Of a stretch of DNA of 6,122 nt, positions 1 to 6,024 are shown in pieces; position 1 is the stretch's first letter; the number at the start of each line of letters is the position of its first letter. Source of the stretch: an uncultured Eubacteriales bacterium (GTDB lineage Bacteria > Bacillota > Clostridia > UMGS1810); NCBI GenBank assembly GCA_900555295.1, contig USKN01000113.1:1-6122 (forward strand), read 5' to 3'. A program made the translations under genes and the position numbers. Below the pieces are notes generated by a model. The model was not told the origin of the DNA and searched no databases. It saw only the letters and a program-made list of their open reading frames with translations.

Positions 1-38
1 TTTAATTTTGTTTATAATTTTTTAAATTTTTAAATATA

Positions 39-953
39 TTAACCTTTTACTCCGCCTATATTTACACCGCCCATAATTTTATCCTGAAACAGTGCAAATA
101 TTATAAACGGCGGTATACTTGCAAATATAAGACCCATTAAATATGTATTCATTTGTATGGTTGCGTCCGATTTTGCAAGAAACAGCATTACGGGTGTTGT
201 CATTTTTTTAACGTCTTTAAGCACAAGGTACGGTCCAAAAAAGTCTGACCACGCACCGCTTAATATGTTAATAGATATATAAATAATAACAGGCATTGAA
301 AGTGGAATTATTATTTTATAAAATATTTTCATATCGTCGGCGCCGTCAATTCGTGCCGCCTCAACAAGCGATATTGATACACCGTCAAAGCTTGATTTAA
401 ATAACAACACGTTAAACGCACCCGTTGCCGCGCCGAGCCACATAGGCCAATATGTATTGAGTATGTTTATACCGTGATTTCCCGACGCAAACGGAAAACT
501 CATATACGATATATAGTTTGGTACCGTACGCAATTGGCTCGGCATCATTAAAGTCCACAAAACAAGCGCAAGCACCAACTTTGTGCCTCTTGGTTTAAGA
601 CGTGAAAGCACGTATCCGCCAAAACCGTCAATAAGTATTGTAAAAAGCAGCATACCTATTGACATACCTATTGTATTTATCATACTTTGACCGAGTGACA
701 TTTGTTTCCACGACTGTGTAATTCTTGTTGTAATTTTTGCCCACGACATATCTTTGGGAAAGAATGTAAATTCTTTATAAATTTCCTGTGTATCTTTAAA
801 TGCCGTAAGTATGGTCCACAGGCACGGTATAACCGTTGTAACACAGCAAAGCACAAGAATTGCAAAAAACAGCCAATACGCAAACTTACCTTTGGCGGTT
901 TTAAGGTCGGACGCATTAATTACGCCTGCCTCTTTATCTGTAAATTTTTTCAT
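39..953 (-). CDS. Carbohydrate ABC transporter permease, MalG/YesQ-like (second permease)
   Basis: This 304-residue protein is one of two membrane subunits of a sugar importer of the CUT1 class and would form the translocation channel with the neighbouring permease. About six hydrophobic segments are visible, near residues 26-48, 92-115, 124-142, 170-188, 219-235 and 270-288. The cytoplasmic EAA loop that docks the ATPase is intact at about residues 198-217 (EAARIDGADD, ending in IIIP). The C-terminus GGVNIGGVKG matches the usual end of MalG-type permeases, so the gene is complete. The ATG lies 15 bases after the previous stop codon, behind a perfect AAGGAGG that overlaps that stop, so translation is probably coupled. 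The 38 bases after its stop codon are AT-rich and show no hairpin terminator, so the operon may continue beyond the window. The family is clear; the substrate is unknown. Confidence 0.95.
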   Translation of the reverse strand: MKKFTDKEAGVINASDLKTAKGKFAYWLFFAILVLCCVTTVIPCLWTILTAFKDTQEIYKEFTFFPKDMSWAKITTRITQSWKQMSLGQSMINTIGMSIGMLLFTILIDGFGGYVLSRLKPRGTKLVLALVLWTLMMPSQLRTVPNYISYMSFPFASGNHGINILNTYWPMWLGAATGAFNVLLFKSSFDGVSISLVEAARIDGADDMKIFYKIIIPLSMPVIIYISINILSGAWSDFFGPYLVLKDVKKMTTPVMLFLAKSDATIQMNTYLMGLIFASIPPFIIFALFQDKIMGGVNIGGVKG

Positions 954-963
954 TATATTGCCG

Positions 964-970
964 CCTCCTT
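964..970 (-). promoter_or_regulatory. Ribosome-binding site of the second permease
   Basis: A perfect AAGGAGG lies 10 bases before the ATG at 953. It overlaps the TAA stop (969-971) of the upstream permease. A ribosome finishing the first permease therefore sits on this site, which suggests coupled, near-equal synthesis of the two channel subunits. Confidence 0.85.
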
Positions 971-1880
971 ATTGATCGTTTACGCGTTTTTCAAGCTTAA
1001 AGTAAAATACCGTCATTACAAGCAGTACAACAAATATTATTACGCCAAGCGCCATTGCGTGTCCTACTCTGCCCGATACAAAACCGTACTTATACAGCTG
1101 ATACCCTACCGATATCGACGCGCCGTCGGGTCCGCCGCCCGTCATTGTCATAGGCTGTTCCAAAACCTGGAACACGCTTATAATTTGGCTTACAAATGTT
1201 AAAAGCAGCAATCCGCCTATTTGCGGTATTGTAACATAGCGCACCCTTTGCAGTATCCCCGCACCGTCAAGCGTTGCCGCCTCATAAAGCTCGCGTGAGG
1301 CGCCCTGCAGTGCCGCAAAATACATAAGCATTGTGCCGCCGAATGATTTCCACGTCATTTCTATTACTATAAGCATAATAACGTGTTTGGGGTCGTTAAG
1401 CCAACCGTAAGGTTTCATACCCATAGATACAAGCACCGAGTTTAAAAGTCCCGTTTCGTTGGGATAATATATAAAATACCACATAAGCATTACCGCAACG
1501 GCGGGCAAAACTTTGGGCAAGTATATAAGCATCCTAAATCCGCTTTTAAAGTGCACCATTTCATTTACCATTATGGCAATTATAAGCGGCGGCAAATAAC
1601 CGAGTATAAGCGACCAAAATACGTATTTAAGCGTATTTAGCATTGTAGGCCAAAACTGTGTGTCTTTTATAACTTGTATATAGTTTCTAAATCCAATAAA
1701 TCCCGCAGGTTTATATCCTTTCATTTGAAAAAACGACCAATATGCTCCCATTACGGTTGGGCGCCATACAAATAAAAAGAATACAAGCACCAGCGGCAAA
1801 AGCAAAAGCCACGCTCTTACATCATTTAATATCCACATAATCCCGGTTTTTTGTTTAAGTTTATTTTTTCCCGACTTCAT
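969..1880 (-). CDS. Carbohydrate ABC transporter permease, UgpA/MalF/YesP-like (first permease)
   Basis: This 303-residue protein is the other membrane subunit of the CUT1 sugar importer. A basic N-terminal stretch (residues 1-22) precedes the first membrane segment at about 24-40. Others lie near 84-106, 118-140, 168-190, 219-240 and 278-296. The ATPase-docking EAA loop is at residues 200-219 (EAATLDGAGI, ending in VTIP). The motif TGGGPDGAS at about 247-255 is typical of UgpA/LplB-type permeases. The chosen ATG follows a perfect AAGGAGG by 12 bases, slightly long. Another ATG ten bases upstream is out of frame, opens only nine codons and sits just 2 bases from the ribosome-binding site, so it is not the start. 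The gene lies 63 bases after the binding-protein gene, with a hairpin in between. It belongs to the same operon; its substrate is unknown. Confidence 0.95.
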   Translation of the reverse strand: MKSGKNKLKQKTGIMWILNDVRAWLLLLPLVLVFFLFVWRPTVMGAYWSFFQMKGYKPAGFIGFRNYIQVIKDTQFWPTMLNTLKYVFWSLILGYLPPLIIAIMVNEMVHFKSGFRMLIYLPKVLPAVAVMLMWYFIYYPNETGLLNSVLVSMGMKPYGWLNDPKHVIMLIVIEMTWKSFGGTMLMYFAALQGASRELYEAATLDGAGILQRVRYVTIPQIGGLLLLTFVSQIISVFQVLEQPMTMTGGGPDGASISVGYQLYKYGFVSGRVGHAMALGVIIFVVLLVMTVFYFKLEKRVNDQ

Positions 1881-1892
1881 AAAAATTCATTT

Positions 1893-1899
1893 CCTCCTT
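1893..1899 (-). promoter_or_regulatory. Ribosome-binding site of the first permease
   Basis: A perfect AAGGAGG lies 12 bases before the ATG at 1880. It begins three bases after the intercistronic hairpin, so folding of that hairpin could affect ribosome access. The competing ATG at 1890-1888 is only 2 bases from this site, too close for normal initiation. Confidence 0.75.
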
Positions 1900-1901
1900 A
1901 A

Positions 1902-1930
1902 CCGCAAGCAATATTTACATTAGCCTGCGG
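1902..1930 (-). promoter_or_regulatory. Intercistronic hairpin between binding-protein and permease genes
   Basis: In the mRNA, CCGCAGGC (1930-1923) pairs with GCUUGCGG (1909-1902) to make an 8-bp stem with one G-U pair and a 13-base loop. No U-run follows, so it does not look like a complete terminator. In sugar ABC operons, hairpins at this place often protect the upstream binding-protein message from 3' decay or lower read-through into the permease genes, giving excess binding protein. The stem is seen directly; the role is inferred from position. Confidence 0.6.
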
Positions 1931-1943
1931 AAGTTGTATTAAA

Positions 1944-3353
1944 TTAATAAGCTATATTATCCAAGAAGTTTGTTTGAAAATCGGAATTTGCTTTTTTAAG
2001 TATTGCTTTGCAATCGGCGTCTTTATCGGTAAGTACTTTTTGTATACAATTATCCAAAACTCCGTATAAATCCTGTGCGCATACAGGCTCTTCCGATTGT
2101 ACTTCTATTTTCTTGTTATCTTGGGCTTCATTATAAAGACGTACGTGATTTACATTAATGTTTCTGTACTCGTCAATAAGTTCTCTTTGCATTTTTGTAT
2201 TATCGGTATTATCTTTCCACAAACTCATTGTATATGAGCCTACAGCCTGTTTTGCCTCAACCTGTCTTTTAAGCTGAGTAATTTTATTTTCTTTTAAAGT
2301 ATCATTTGCAAAAGGATTATATGTTCTCTTGTAATATCTTACAACGGCATCCATTTGTTTATCGGTTGCATTGTTTGCAACAACAAATATTGAACCGCCC
2401 AAAAGCGCTACGTGACGCTTTGGACCTGCAGGTATTGCAACCAATCCGAGTGAGTTGGGATCCATACCGTATGTTGCAACGCTGCCGCTTATACCGTCGG
2501 ACGCAATTGCCATTGCGGTGTTGCCTACGGCAAAGTTTTGGTTAATTTCGTTGTTAGTTGTAATTGTAGACTCGGGAAGTACATTGTATTTCCATTTTAA
2601 GTCTTTAATAAACTGAAGAGCCTCGGCACATTCATCACTGTCGAATGTTGCTTTCCATTTACCGTCCTTTGTTTTTTTCATAAAACTTGTACCATACGAC
2701 CAGGCAATATTTGTAAATATCCATCCGCCCTGATTGTTTGATGTAGGCAGACTAAATCCCGATTTACCCGTTGCCTCTTTAATTTTTACGGCAAATTCGG
2801 CAAGCTCGTTCCAATCTTTAGGCTGTTTTGGTGTTCCGTCCGCTTCCACAAGCCCTGCTTTTTCAAACATATCAATGTTTACTGCAAGCCCTAACATATA
2901 TACATTCCACGGCCAGCCAACCATTTCGCCGTCATCATTTTTTACAAGGTCCAAAACTTTATCCGAAAACTTGTCGTACATATCATATTTCTTTAAAACT
3001 TTTGTCCAATCGCGGTAATATCCGCCGTCCGACAGTTTTTTTGCTTCCGTAAGTGCTATTGTAAATACAGTAGGCAGCATTCCGGCCTCCGCCTTTGGAT
3101 AAAACGACTGAATATCAAATTTCCAAGGATCTCCCGTAACCACAACATCCGGATTTTCCGCTTCAAATTTTGCTTTAGCGGCATTTTGAATATCAAGTTC
3201 CTCGCCCTCCTTTGCCGGCCAAGGCGATACGGTAATATGTGTTTTGCCGTCATCGCTTCCATCTCCGCCGCCGGCACATCCTGCAAACGTACCTGCTGTA
3301 ATTACGGCTGCAAGTGCCACGGCAAAAATTCTTTTTAGCTTTTCTTTTTTCAT
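1944..3353 (-). CDS. Sugar ABC transporter substrate-binding lipoprotein (family 1, YesO-like)
   Basis: This 469-residue protein captures the sugar outside the cell and hands it to the two permeases encoded just downstream. Residues 1-25 form a lipoprotein signal: basic MKKEKLKR, a hydrophobic stretch, then lipobox FAGC with Cys26 as the predicted lipid-anchored residue. A flexible Gly/Asp/Ser stretch follows (about 27-36). The mature part has the two-lobed extracellular solute-binding type 1 layout, with ITVSPWP at about 40, the GWPWN segment near 146-150 and a typical end (DLYGVLDNCIQKVL, about 428-441). Trp45, Trp77, Trp147, Trp149, Trp211 and Trp218 could stack on sugar rings. Cys425, Cys436 and Cys448 cluster near the C-terminus, which is unusual for this family. 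It is the first operon gene, behind its own promoter. An oligosaccharide ligand is likely; which one is unknown. Confidence 0.95.
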   Translation of the reverse strand: MKKEKLKRIFAVALAAVITAGTFAGCAGGGDGSDDGKTHITVSPWPAKEGEELDIQNAAKAKFEAENPDVVVTGDPWKFDIQSFYPKAEAGMLPTVFTIALTEAKKLSDGGYYRDWTKVLKKYDMYDKFSDKVLDLVKNDDGEMVGWPWNVYMLGLAVNIDMFEKAGLVEADGTPKQPKDWNELAEFAVKIKEATGKSGFSLPTSNNQGGWIFTNIAWSYGTSFMKKTKDGKWKATFDSDECAEALQFIKDLKWKYNVLPESTITTNNEINQNFAVGNTAMAIASDGISGSVATYGMDPNSLGLVAIPAGPKRHVALLGGSIFVVANNATDKQMDAVVRYYKRTYNPFANDTLKENKITQLKRQVEAKQAVGSYTMSLWKDNTDNTKMQRELIDEYRNINVNHVRLYNEAQDNKKIEVQSEEPVCAQDLYGVLDNCIQKVLTDKDADCKAILKKANSDFQTNFLDNIAY

Positions 3354-3363
3354 ACCATTTTGT

Positions 3364-3370
3364 TCTCCTT
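3364..3370 (-). promoter_or_regulatory. Ribosome-binding site of the binding-protein gene
   Basis: AAGGAGA lies 10 bases before the ATG at 3353. A nearer, out-of-frame ATG at 3358-3356 is only 5 bases away, but it reads ATG-GTA-TGA and stops at once, overlapping the true start. The 3375-3391 hairpin ends four bases upstream of this site. Confidence 0.75.
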
Positions 3371-3374
3371 TCCT

Positions 3375-3391
3375 GCGGTAATTTTTACCGC
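3375..3391 (-). promoter_or_regulatory. Leader hairpin next to the ribosome-binding site
   Basis: A perfect 7-bp inverted repeat, GCGGTAA and TTACCGC with a 3-base loop, lies in the importer mRNA leader four bases before the ribosome-binding site. A second GCGGTAA at 3448-3442 could compete for the same TTACCGC arm. A separate pair, GGTAAAA (3438-3432) with TTTTACC (3417-3411), could form a stem between them. The element could be a translation-control RNA structure or a protein operator; the sequence does not decide. No known riboswitch was recognised. Confidence 0.5.
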
Positions 3392-3469
3392 TGATTTAAT
3401 GTTATTTTTTGGTAAAAAGGCTTTTGTATAATTTTACCTGTTTACCGCCGGGTTTGTTCCCTTACAGCC

Positions 3470-3498
3470 ACTATAACATCAAACATTAACGCCGTCAA
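3470..3498 (-). promoter_or_regulatory. Sigma-A-type promoter of the importer operon
   Basis: Read on the minus strand, TTGACG (3498-3493) and TATAGT (3475-3470) are separated by exactly 17 bases. TG one base before the -10 gives an extended -10. The expected start is near 3463. A TGCAAAATTTAA copy ends two bases upstream of the -35, the usual place for an AraC-family activator touching RNA polymerase. Confidence 0.8.
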
Positions 3499-3500
3499 TA

Positions 3501-3512
3501 TGCAAAATTTAA
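3501..3512 (+). repeat. Probable regulator site, copy 1 (TGCAAAATTTAA)
   Basis: This is the first of three same-direction copies in the divergent region. It sits two bases upstream of the importer -35 box. It is identical to copy 2, which starts 18 bases away, close to the half-site spacing used by the paired helix-turn-helix units of AraC-family proteins. Binding by the adjacent regulator is inferred. Confidence 0.6.
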
Positions 3513-3518
3513 TCTTTT

Positions 3519-3530
3519 TGCAAAATTTAA
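3519..3530 (+). repeat. Probable regulator site, copy 2 (TGCAAAATTTAA)
   Basis: An exact 12-base copy of the 3501-3512 element in the same direction. Together the two form a tandem pair directly upstream of the importer promoter, the best candidate operator in the window. Confidence 0.6.
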
Positions 3531-3559
3531 CCTATTTAAAATCTTTTTATTTATTGATT

Positions 3560-3571
3560 TGCAAAACTTAA
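3560..3571 (+). repeat. Probable regulator site, copy 3 (TGCAAAACTTAA)
   Basis: This copy differs from the other two at one base and keeps the same direction. It starts 41 bases from copy 2, about four helical turns, and ends seven bases upstream of the regulator's -35 box. It could serve autoregulation, or looping with copies 1 and 2. Confidence 0.5.
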
Positions 3572-3578
3572 TTTCTTC

Positions 3579-3607
3579 TTGACTTTATGTGCAATATTTG
3601 CTATACT
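3579..3607 (+). promoter_or_regulatory. Sigma-A-type promoter of the AraC-family regulator
   Basis: TTGACT (3579-3584) and TATACT (3602-3607) are separated by exactly 17 bases, with TG one base before the -10 (extended -10). Transcription would start near 3614, leaving a leader of about 84 bases. Its spacer contains GCAA-TAT-TTGC (3591-3601), a partial match (9 of 12 with the preceding T) to the upstream repeats, which could be a repression site. The near-consensus boxes suggest steady expression of the sensor. Confidence 0.8.
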
Positions 3608-3685
3608 GAATACACAATTAAGGCATATACGGGTTATTGTTAGGTACATTTTACCAATTGATAAAAAATAATGTAATTTTTAAGC

Positions 3686-3689
3686 GGAG
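3686..3689 (+). promoter_or_regulatory. Ribosome-binding site of the regulator
   Basis: GGAG lies eight bases before the ATG at 3698. It is weaker than the AAGGAGG sites of the permease genes, which fits lower synthesis of a regulator. It supports the chosen start, which is followed by a basic N-terminus and a membrane segment. Confidence 0.7.
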
Positions 3690-3697
3690 ATACGGTT

Positions 3698-5968
3698 ATG
3701 AAAAATTTTTACTCAAAATTTAAAGTGGTTAACAAAAAAATTATATACAAATTTTTTGTTATTTTATTAATTCCGGTAATTATATGTGCCTCTTTTTCGT
3801 ATATACTTAACGATTATTATATGGGATCGTATCAAACTTATCTTACGGGTACGTACTCAAACGATATGAATACTTTTTTAAACGATACCGAAGAAAAGCT
3901 TTCAAATTTATATGTGGAAGCAAAGTATATGTCGGAGGAGTCGTACATAAACGATTTGTTAAACTGCGCGTCGCCCGACGATTTTTACAACTCGCAAAAA
4001 ATTATAGAATCGGAAAGAATTTTAAAAAAGACCGTTATAAAATACCCGTTTTTGGACAGTGTTATTGTGGTAAACAATTTAGCCGGCATTGTTATAAGCG
4101 AACAGGGTGTTTTTACAACCAACGATTATTTTACAAACAAATACGTATATGCCGACTACACGCTTGCGGACTTATACAAAAACAAGCCTATAGCCAACAC
4201 ACGGCGGCTGCTTTCGCCCACAAATGCAAACAAAACGGTATATATGGCAAATCAATCGGTAATACCTATGCTGTATTCTCCCGTTTCAACAAACGGCAGC
4301 GGACTGCTTATATTTAATATACAGGCGCAAATGCTGTTTGATAATTTTACGCAGTTTCATTTTACCGACAACAGTATTCATTATATGTTTAAAAACGGAA
4401 CAGACGAATGTATAAGCAACTCAAAAGAAAAGCTTTTGCTGGCGGATATAAGCAAAAACTATACCGACAACGGACGTTACTATTTTACAACCGATTCCTA
4501 TATCGGCGGCAAAAAACATCTTATAATATGCTCAAAACCCAATTTTTCACTGTTGGGGTACACGTATGCCGTTGCCATACCGTATTATGACATTAAATCT
4601 AAAAGCCGTAATATGCAAACAAATACAATTTTAGTGTTATTTATAATGATAATGCTGCTTTTAATATTTTCGATTTTTGCAACGGCAAAGTTTTCGTCGC
4701 CGTGGAACAAAATTGCAAGCGAGCTTGGGTTTAACGGCGCCGACGGAGAGCAAACAAACGATACAATATCGAGAATAAGCAATTCAATTACAAATTTAGT
4801 TCATCAAAACAACAAATTATCCGACAGACTTGCAACAATACTTCCGTTAAGTCAGCAACGTTACATTACAAAAGTACTCAATTCCGCATCGCAGGTAGAG
4901 GACGAGGAGGATTACCGCAGCATATTTAATTACGATTACTTTTATTCAATTGCGGTAAAAATATCTTCACGTTCAGATAACCTAAACATAACACCGCAGC
5001 TGTATTCGGAGCTTTATATAGCAATAGAATCGGTATTAACCGACAAATTTACAACATTCAGACTGCCGAGTACGGGAAACACGCTGTACTTACTGTTAAA
5101 TGTTGATGAAAATTGTACAAACGAAACTATAGAAGAAACAATTAATCAAATAAAGGCGCTTTTTAAAGCCGACGAAGAAATACTTAACATATACATTGGC
5201 ACGGGCGGTTTACAGCCGGGTATTGACGGATTAAGACTTACTCATCAAACGGCAATTTCAAACCTTACCAAGGCAATAAATGCCGACAGAATACAAACAA
5301 ACGGTGCGCACACATATCGCGAGTATTCGGCTATAGACAGCCACGACAAAACTTTGTTTAACTATATAATGGCAAATTATGCCGACAAGGCCGAGGAGCT
5401 TATTCGGCAAATATTTGAAATTAACAAAGAAAAATCATACGAATACAGGCAAGTGCTGTACACACAAATATTTAGCACACTTACAAAAGTACTTAAAATT
5501 AAAGGTATAGAATATCCCGATTTTACCTACGAGTCGAGCGGCGACTTTTTAAAAGACCTGCTAAAAAAACCGGACGACGCAGTTATGACATATTTTATAA
5601 ATTTGGCAAACGCTTGCACCGATAAAAAAGCGCCAACCTTAAAGCTTGATATTACGGAGGTTATTAAATACATTCAGGACCATTTCAGAGACGATATATC
5701 GCTTGAGCAAATAGCCGACTTAAACCACGTATCATCGCCGTATTTATCCAAACGGTTAAAGCAAGCGCTTAATATGCCGTTTAAAGAATATCTTACGGGG
5801 TTAAGGGTTGAGGAAGCAAAAAAACTTTTATGCGGCAAACCCGATATGCCTATACAGGAAGTATGCTCAAATTCGGGATTTTACTCGGGTGCGGCATTTA
5901 CGCGCACATTTAAAACCAACACGGGGCTTTCGCCAAGGGAATACCGCACATTATACGGCAAAAAATAA
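3698..5968 (+). CDS. Membrane-anchored AraC-family transcription regulator with extracytoplasmic sensor (YesS-like)
   Basis: This 756-residue protein is a one-component transmembrane regulator. A basic N-terminus leads into membrane segment 1 (about 15-36). An extracytoplasmic region of about 270 residues (37-305) follows, probably a Cache-like sensor. Membrane segment 2 is at about 309-329. A cytoplasmic linker leads to a region at about 385-545 that resembles the degenerate GGDEF-like fold of CdaR-type regulators. It ends with YIGTGGLQPGIDGL near 499-512 and lacks a GGDEF signature, so cyclase activity is not expected. The C-terminus is an AraC DNA-binding domain (about 648-752) with two helix-turn-helix units: SLEQIADLNHVSSPYLSKRL (668-687) and a second around 718-750 ending GLSPREYR. 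Length and layout match Bacillus subtilis YesS and YtdP. Divergent placement beside the importer suggests it activates that operon through the intervening repeats. Target and ligand are inferred. Confidence 0.92.
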   Translation: MKNFYSKFKVVNKKIIYKFFVILLIPVIICASFSYILNDYYMGSYQTYLTGTYSNDMNTFLNDTEEKLSNLYVEAKYMSEESYINDLLNCASPDDFYNSQKIIESERILKKTVIKYPFLDSVIVVNNLAGIVISEQGVFTTNDYFTNKYVYADYTLADLYKNKPIANTRRLLSPTNANKTVYMANQSVIPMLYSPVSTNGSGLLIFNIQAQMLFDNFTQFHFTDNSIHYMFKNGTDECISNSKEKLLLADISKNYTDNGRYYFTTDSYIGGKKHLIICSKPNFSLLGYTYAVAIPYYDIKSKSRNMQTNTILVLFIMIMLLLIFSIFATAKFSSPWNKIASELGFNGADGEQTNDTISRISNSITNLVHQNNKLSDRLATILPLSQQRYITKVLNSASQVEDEEDYRSIFNYDYFYSIAVKISSRSDNLNITPQLYSELYIAIESVLTDKFTTFRLPSTGNTLYLLLNVDENCTNETIEETINQIKALFKADEEILNIYIGTGGLQPGIDGLRLTHQTAISNLTKAINADRIQTNGAHTYREYSAIDSHDKTLFNYIMANYADKAEELIRQIFEINKEKSYEYRQVLYTQIFSTLTKVLKIKGIEYPDFTYESSGDFLKDLLKKPDDAVMTYFINLANACTDKKAPTLKLDITEVIKYIQDHFRDDISLEQIADLNHVSSPYLSKRLKQALNMPFKEYLTGLRVEEAKKLLCGKPDMPIQEVCSNSGFYSGAAFTRTFKTNTGLSPREYRTLYGKK

Positions 5969-5977
5969 AAAGGCAAT

Positions 5978-6024
5978 AAAAAAAGGGTGCAGCAAAACAA
6001 AATTATTTTGCTGCACCAATACTT
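5978..6024. terminator. Bidirectional intrinsic terminator between convergent genes
   Basis: GGTGCAGCAAAA (5986-5997) and TTTTGCTGCACC (6006-6017) form a perfect 12-bp stem with an 8-base loop. Read on the minus strand, a run of seven T follows one base after the stem, making a strong terminator for the convergent partial gene. On the plus strand only a short, broken T-run follows, but the A-rich flank and strong stem should still stop the regulator transcript. Confidence 0.88.

Larger units (their letters stand above)
3354..3463 (-). other. Untranslated leader of the importer operon mRNA
   Basis: If transcription starts about seven bases after the -10 box, the mRNA has a leader of roughly 110 bases before the ATG. 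That is longer than needed for initiation alone. It holds four of the five GGTAAA hexamers found in the divergent region (either strand: 3441-3446, 3433-3438, 3411-3416, 3384-3389), and several can pair with one another. The start point is estimated from promoter spacing only. Confidence 0.5.

Noticed and set aside
1..38. AT-rich stretch after the second permease as a possible terminator
   Set aside because: It has T and A runs but no GC-containing stem, so no intrinsic terminator can be supported; the region is cut by the window edge.
702..1202. Long open frame on the plus strand across the junction of the two permease genes
   Set aside because: It lies entirely opposite two well-supported permease genes, has a composition unlike a real protein (many Cys, Arg, Lys and Tyr) and has no convincing ribosome-binding site.
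1861..1890. Nine-codon frame (MNFYEVGKK) overlapping the start of the first permease
   Set aside because: Its ATG is only 2 bases from the ribosome-binding site, too close for efficient initiation; the in-frame ATG at 1880 gives the full permease.
3056..3286. Open frame on the minus strand inside the binding-protein gene
   Set aside because: It is an alternative frame of a clear lipoprotein gene, with no recognisable domain.
3671..3676. ATG-TAA start-stop in the regulator leader
   Set aside because: There is no ribosome-binding site before it, and such hexamers are common by chance in AT-rich DNA.
3354..3697. Catabolite-repression (cre) site or known riboswitch in the divergent region
   Set aside because: I looked for a CcpA-type TGWAANCGNTNWCA palindrome and for familiar riboswitch cores and saw no acceptable match.
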